Of a stretch of 64,000 nucleotides of DNA, positions 59,409 through 64,000 are shown one piece after another; within the stretch, counting starts at the first letter, position 1, and every line of letters begins with the position of its first letter. Made by a program: the position numbers and the translations under genes. The notes under the pieces are model-generated. The model searched no databases and was not told the origin of the DNA. It saw only the letters and a program-made list of their open reading frames with translations. The stretch is from Mactromeris polynyma (lineage: Eukaryota > Mollusca > Bivalvia > Venerida > Mactridae), in NCBI GenBank assembly GCA_032209605.1, contig JASFXZ010000043.1, positions 1,784,819 to 1,848,818 on the forward strand, written 5' to 3'.

Positions 59409-59476
59409 GAAGAACTTAGTATGTGGTTGAAGAAGAGGTGTTCAATGACTCCAAGGTTGAATGTTGATGAATACCA
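59409..59476 (+). CDS. Plus-strand exon b (unit 3)
   Basis: Acceptor TTTTATTCAG and donor CCA/GTAAGG bound EELSMWLKKRCSMTPRLNVD then EY plus two bases. It continues exon a in phase. The missing link is the exon that should follow, since exon c at 60374 needs one base from its predecessor. Confidence 0.55.
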
Positions 59477-60103
59477 GTAAGGCTTTAAAGTGAGTAACAG
59501 CTTGTAAAATGTTGTGAAACAGTTTATGAGGAGAAATATTTGAAGTCACAAATTTTGTTTTTATCCTGAATGTCACAAAAAGAACAATGAACTGCTTCAA
59601 GTCAACACTTAATACGTTATATGTTAAAAATAAGTATAAAGACAGTAGTGTCCAAATTGAGTAATGTAAATTGTTTTAATATTGTGTAGAACAATACTAT
59701 TTATTAGTGTAAAAATAGTATATGTCTTGATATAAGAGCCCTTATCAATATAGAGTCTTTATCAATATTGTTCTAATAAAGATGACTTTGTTAATATGTA
59801 ATTGTTAAAATGTAAACTAAAGATGTGAAAGCAAACAAATGATAGTATCAATATACAGATAATAGAAAAACATAATGGGAGTTTTTGGAAGATCGATTGT
59901 GGAGTCCACAATTTGAAGGGATGTTAATCACACTTTGTACATATGATCAATATTAAATGTAGATGCACTTGATGTTTTCTTTCTTGAGTCAGTCCAAGTA
60001 TTGCTGAGTGTTGCATGCTTAAAATTTAGAATGAAATGTAGTTATGGACATGGAAATTTGTGATGTGCATAATGTCAAATGTCTTGGCAACACATGAAAA
60101 TAT

Positions 60104-60108
60104 ACTTT
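60104..60108. other. Empty BEL target site ACTTT in unit 3
   Basis: Unit 3 reads GAAAATATACTTTGATGAAC with one copy of ACTTT. Units 1 and 2 have the element between two ACTTT copies at the same place. This confirms a 5-bp target duplication and that unit 3 never carried the element. Confidence 0.9.
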
Positions 60109-60373
60109 GATGAACATTGGTTAAATATCTGAGGTTGAACTACATATTGACTAAGTGCAAATAAATGTATTTATAGAAACTGAAATTTCTATCTTACATG
60201 CTGAAATATAGGGTTATATCAAGACTCAAATATGACACCATTAAATTCAGCAAACCAGATTTTTTCTGTGATGATTTCAGTAAATTACTACTTTGATAAA
60301 AAACAATCAAAGATGGTTCATATTTTCAAATATTTGTTAAGTCATTATATTGATAATTTATTCTTTTTTTCAG

Positions 60374-60468
60374 ACAGCTTCCCTTTTAAACAAAGGGTAC
60401 TATATGAAGTCTGGTTGCTCAAATGGTTGGCCAATACTGAAGAAAGAGGGACTTTAAAATTGTTGTAG
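60374..60468 (+). CDS. Plus-strand exon c, putative terminal exon (unit 3)
   Basis: After a pyrimidine tract and CAG the frame with two leading bases reads SFPFKQRVLYEVWLLKWLAN then TEERGTLKLL and ends at TAG. The nested DNA transposon starts 7 bp later, i.e. in the presumed 3' UTR. Units 1 and 2 stop four codons earlier because of one substitution. Confidence 0.4.
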
Positions 60469-60475
60469 ATTCCAG

Positions 60476-62240
60476 GAAACATCTTAAGTTTTACCTGAAG
60501 ATTATCCTTATTTTCTTTTCCTTAGTTAAAGATAAGGAAATCTTGAACCTTAAGATTTTCCTCAGTGCCACTTAAGGATTTCCTTAGCAAAGGAAAGTCT
60601 TAACTTTAAGGAAAATATCAATTTCATCTAAGGAAAATCTTAAAGCGGTTGTCATGCAAATTTGGAATTTCCACGATCTAAATATAGTACCGGAAGTCGA
60701 CAAGTGCGTTTTATCAACGTTTGCCGTTATGATGTCGTAACTTTGATGGCAATTTAATCCTTTTCAACAAATAAACATTGTTTCGAATACGTTTAGTACT
60801 GGTAATGTCTATTGAATGCCAAACAAAATAACCACATAAAACAATGTTGAACTCCAAATATAAATAGAACACAAACATTTTTTTTGTTCTGCATTTAAGT
60901 CTATTTATTTACATATCACAATTCATGATTCATTTATTTCAAAAACAAGAAGCTATATAGCCAGCCAACAAGATTTCATCTATACTGGTACATTTAAACA
61001 AAATATGGCAATGGTTTTCAACAGTTATAACATGCCTGTAAAGATGGCATTCGCAGCTAATGTTGTATCTTCAAGAAAAATATCCAAGAACTAATAAAAT
61101 ATTTTCCTTTTTCTCTTATCTGTCAGTTTCAACAAAACACAATTCGCGAAAAACACATGACACAACGCAGTCGAACATAAAATATCCTTTCAAACGGTGA
61201 TACAACTTCATTGTATAATCCTGTGTTTATCCATGATGATTTATGATTGAAATACAGTTAAACTTCGATAACTCGAAGGTCCATCCAAAAAGCTCGAGTG
61301 TTTCGAGTGACCCAGAGTTTCCATCATGTCCTTTTAGTGTTTGTTATGAAATGCCTTACTTTTACTTTTCACACTTGTACCAGTTGTTTCATATTTGTGT
61401 CATAGTATCATATTTCTATTCAGTACAGTTCAGTATTTCCTCTTTAAAATAAAAGTAAAGTCAAATTCTTAATAAGAGAAGTATACTTTAAGTATTATTG
61501 TTGTTGTACAGTTATTGTTTGTTTATTTGGAGCTCCCATTTGAACAATGTGTGAAAATGTGTCCTCGAGTTACCAGTAATTTAAGCTATTGTGTATTGTT
61601 TGCGTACTGGGGACCGGCAAGGGTGCTCGAGTTTTCGAGTTATTACTGCTTGAGTTATCGGCGGTATATTTTATATGAAAATAGAAGAAATAAAGTTCGG
61701 GACTCTGCCATTTCCTCGACAATTCGGGGTTCTCGAGTTGTCGCCTGTTTGAGTTACTGAAGTTTAAGTGTAGTTCAGTTCCAATTCTTCCGAGCATCGA
61801 AAACGACTACTATCAACGAACACAATAACAAATACTGAGCGTCTCTGTGCGTCCATTTCAATCTCAATGTTTACATAGCAGTTATTTCCCTTTTCATAGG
61901 CTTTCATAGACATCTACATTGAACATCTTCGTAGATGAAAATATACCTGCATCTACTAGGGGATTGTACATTTAACGCATTATTACATTTATAAGATGTA
62001 TTGTACTCAAATCTTCACACATCCGACATTTTTAAGATTTTCCTTTTCTGCTTTAAGGAAGGTGGAAGCTACCTTGTCTTTCAAGGAAAAATTGCCATAA
62101 TTAAGGAAAATCTTAAGATAAGATGTTTAGTGAATACCACTTAAGTATTTTCTTCATATTTAAGGAAAATCTTGTGGATATTAAGGAAAATATTACATTT
62201 AAGGAAAATCTTAACCTTAAGATGTTTCGTGAATACCACC
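60476..62240. mobile_element. DNA-transposon-like insertion in unit 3 with AAGGAAAATCTTAA motifs
   Basis: The ends are inverted (GAAACATCTTAAG... and ...CTTAAGATGTTTCGTGAATA), with the right end 12 bp longer. It is flanked by CCAG on both sides (60472-60475; 62241-62244), where units 1 and 2 have a single uninterrupted GATTCCAGACCAG. Multiple copies of the motif AAGGAAAATCTTAA crowd both ends. There is no transposase frame, so it is non-autonomous. Confidence 0.7.
61255..61770. mobile_element. Pogo/Tigger-type MITE nested in the insertion
   Basis: Terminal repeats CAGTTAAACTTCGATAACTC and CACTTAAACTTCAGTAACTC (as complement) are flanked by TA on both sides. The 516-bp interior contains several CTCGAG-TTTCGAG repeats and no transposase. 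It must be younger than the element it interrupts. Confidence 0.7.
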
Positions 62241-64000
62241 CCAGACCACACATGTAGCTGCAGTTATTGGAGAAAAATCACAGACAAGTGCTTCCATAAA
62301 CTCACCATTAATTTTGAAATCAAAAATCAATCTTGTTTAAATGTTATCTTTGGTGTGGTATTCACTGGTTATATATGACCAAAAAACATAGACTGCATTC
62401 AGTAATAGGTAGTGTTTCATATAAATACAGTTCTATTTAGCTCACCTGAGCAGAAGCTCAGTTTGAGTAATTGTGATCACTCGCTGTCCATCATCGGTCT
62501 GTCCATCCGCACTTATCTTATACATTTCTCCTCTGAAACCTTTCGGACAACTTTGACCAAACTTCACAGAAATAATTGATATGTGTTCCCCTTCAAACTT
62601 ATTCAATTCTATGCAAAATTCTGTTTGCCATGGCAATGAAGAATAAACACAAAATATCTTCTTGTCAAAGACTTCTTCTAAGGTTGTTCAAATTACATGG
62701 ATTCCCAAACAAACATGGCGACCGGGGGAGGGGTCCACTTATGCTATATGTATATAGAGGAATAAAAAACCTACTGGCACAATTTTGAAATAATTTCATG
62801 CAAATGTTCCTTTGTTGACCCTCTACCAAGGTAGTTCAAATTGTGTGGTTTTAATAAAAAATAAGGCTGCCAGGTGGCTGGTTACTTTCTGGATATGTTT
62901 ACATTATAGTCGTCATGATTATCCGGAAATGGTCGTAATTAACTCGGGAATTGTTGTACACATAAGACAGTTTTTTGAAGTCAAACCTATTTTAAACTTA
63001 TTCTTCCACCGGCTTTCAGTAAAATTAGATATGGTATTCCACCAATCAAACTGGAAACTGGCACAAAAGGCATTATCTCTCAACTTAGAATTCAATACAT
63101 TTAACTGATGAAGAAAAAACCATGCAGTCACTAATATTAGTGTCAAAATCTGTCATGATGTTTTAAACAGTAGAACAAAATACACATAGATGAAAATAGG
63201 TTCAAAATATTGTAATAGTTGGGTGATAAGTTTATTTTTATACAATTCATCAACAGTCTGACTGGGGTGATAATTGATCTCTTCAGTCATTTATCAATTA
63301 AGCATTAGTATCCTTTGATACATTTTTACACTAGGTACATGTAGTTTGTATGTGCAATACTAATTTTGTATTTTTATTAACATGTGTATGTTTATAGTCT
63401 GTTATTACTCCACTTGAGTGGTGATGTACATGTTAAAGTCATAATCACTGTTTGTAATAGTACAAAAAACTACAATGTATATTGAAGAGACTGAAATAGA
63501 TAAATGGTTGCTAAAAAGTGGCTGTTACTCCATACAGTTTGCATGTTAGTAAATTTATTATCAGTCAGCATAATTATAATTGGAATTGTATGCACTGGTA
63601 TGTCATTATTTAGATGGATTCGACTGCTTATCATCTTTCATTTGTATTGTATTCAGATGCACAAGCACTGGAACAACAGTATATCAATAAATGTAGAAGT
63701 TATATTAAGTATATGTAACTAAGTGTGTATTAAGTTGAGAATGAATGGAAACTGTAGCACACAAATCTTGTGAAATACCAGTATTGTAATATTTGAGCAG
63801 TCAGTGTGCTAATTAGTAGTAATTAGATTTGTTATAGCATATGAAAATGGTGCACTTAATAAATTCAATGACAGCATCCAAGTTCCTGCAATGACAGCAT
63901 CCAAATGCCAGATTTCTAGGATGCAAGCATTTTGTTTTTTTGGATGAAGGCCTCTTAAGTTAGATAAGGCTATGTATGTATGTTTTTTATGTGCATGTCT

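Larger units (their letters stand above)
50244..64000. repeat. Tandem unit 3 (older, diverged, truncated by the window edge)
   Basis: It aligns in the same order to units 1 and 2, but with frequent substitutions and small indels. Private segments are about 50999-51897, 53366-58706 and 60476-62240. It lacks the palindrome array and the BEL element. The window ends at the point equivalent to about 15350 of unit 1, so the satellite-bearing part of unit 3 is not visible. Confidence 0.9.

Overview
The window looks like AT-rich animal nuclear DNA, most probably from a bivalve mollusc. The lineage call is inference. It rests on a tRNA-headed SINE with a central block like the molluscan type, on dispersed repeats with the bivalve-style 'TTTAGCTCACCTGAGC' and '..AAGGGCCATAACTC..' signatures, on a BEL/Pao retrotransposon, and on very abundant mini- and microsatellites. 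No complete host gene is present. There is no rRNA, tRNA gene, CRISPR array or prokaryotic feature.

Layout. The sequence is three tandem copies of one large unit: unit 1 (1-26599), unit 2 (26600-50243) and unit 3 (50244-64000, running off the window). Units 1 and 2 are almost identical for their first ~24.6 kb. I saw only about four substitutions in the first 2.2 kb. Their last 1.5-2 kb (24.6-26.6 kb versus 48.79-50.24 kb) suddenly diverge with many substitutions and indels. Unit 3 is an older paralogue with its own insertions. Unit 1 runs in this order: exon relics; a 1.1 kb palindrome-rich foldback array; plus-strand exon relics; a LINE relic; an 8 kb BEL/Pao retrotransposon on the minus strand; another exon; dispersed repeats; a 7.4 kb foldback-like composite (inverted arms of 69-bp and ~120-bp tandem repeats enclosing a 2.3 kb 20-bp satellite, a receptor-like exon and a 36-bp minisatellite); a ~160-bp divergent tandem repeat; and a SINE. 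Unit 2 repeats this with different array lengths and a 2332-bp internal deletion in the BEL element. Unit 3 lacks both the palindrome array and the BEL element and so preserves the empty insertion sites. It carries a 5.3 kb private segment and a nested pair of DNA transposons.

Genes. The only long coding sequences are the gag and pol of the BEL element. Host coding content is a set of short exons that can be recognised from splice signals, phase agreement and comparison between units. (i) A plus-strand gene whose exons stay in frame in unit 3 but are frameshifted in units 1 and 2. (ii) A minus-strand cysteine-rich 3' end with a thrombospondin-like stretch, open in unit 3 and broken in units 1 and 2. 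(iii) A minus-strand four-exon unit private to unit 3 (56947-58409), with a poly(A) signal downstream and a tandem-GAAA (ISRE-like) element upstream, of unrecognised family. (iv) A plus-strand exon resembling the last membrane segment of a class C (metabotropic glutamate-type) receptor, ending inside a minisatellite. The overall picture is a host tandem array in which unit 3 keeps coding capacity while units 1 and 2 are decaying, mobile-element-filled copies amplified recently.
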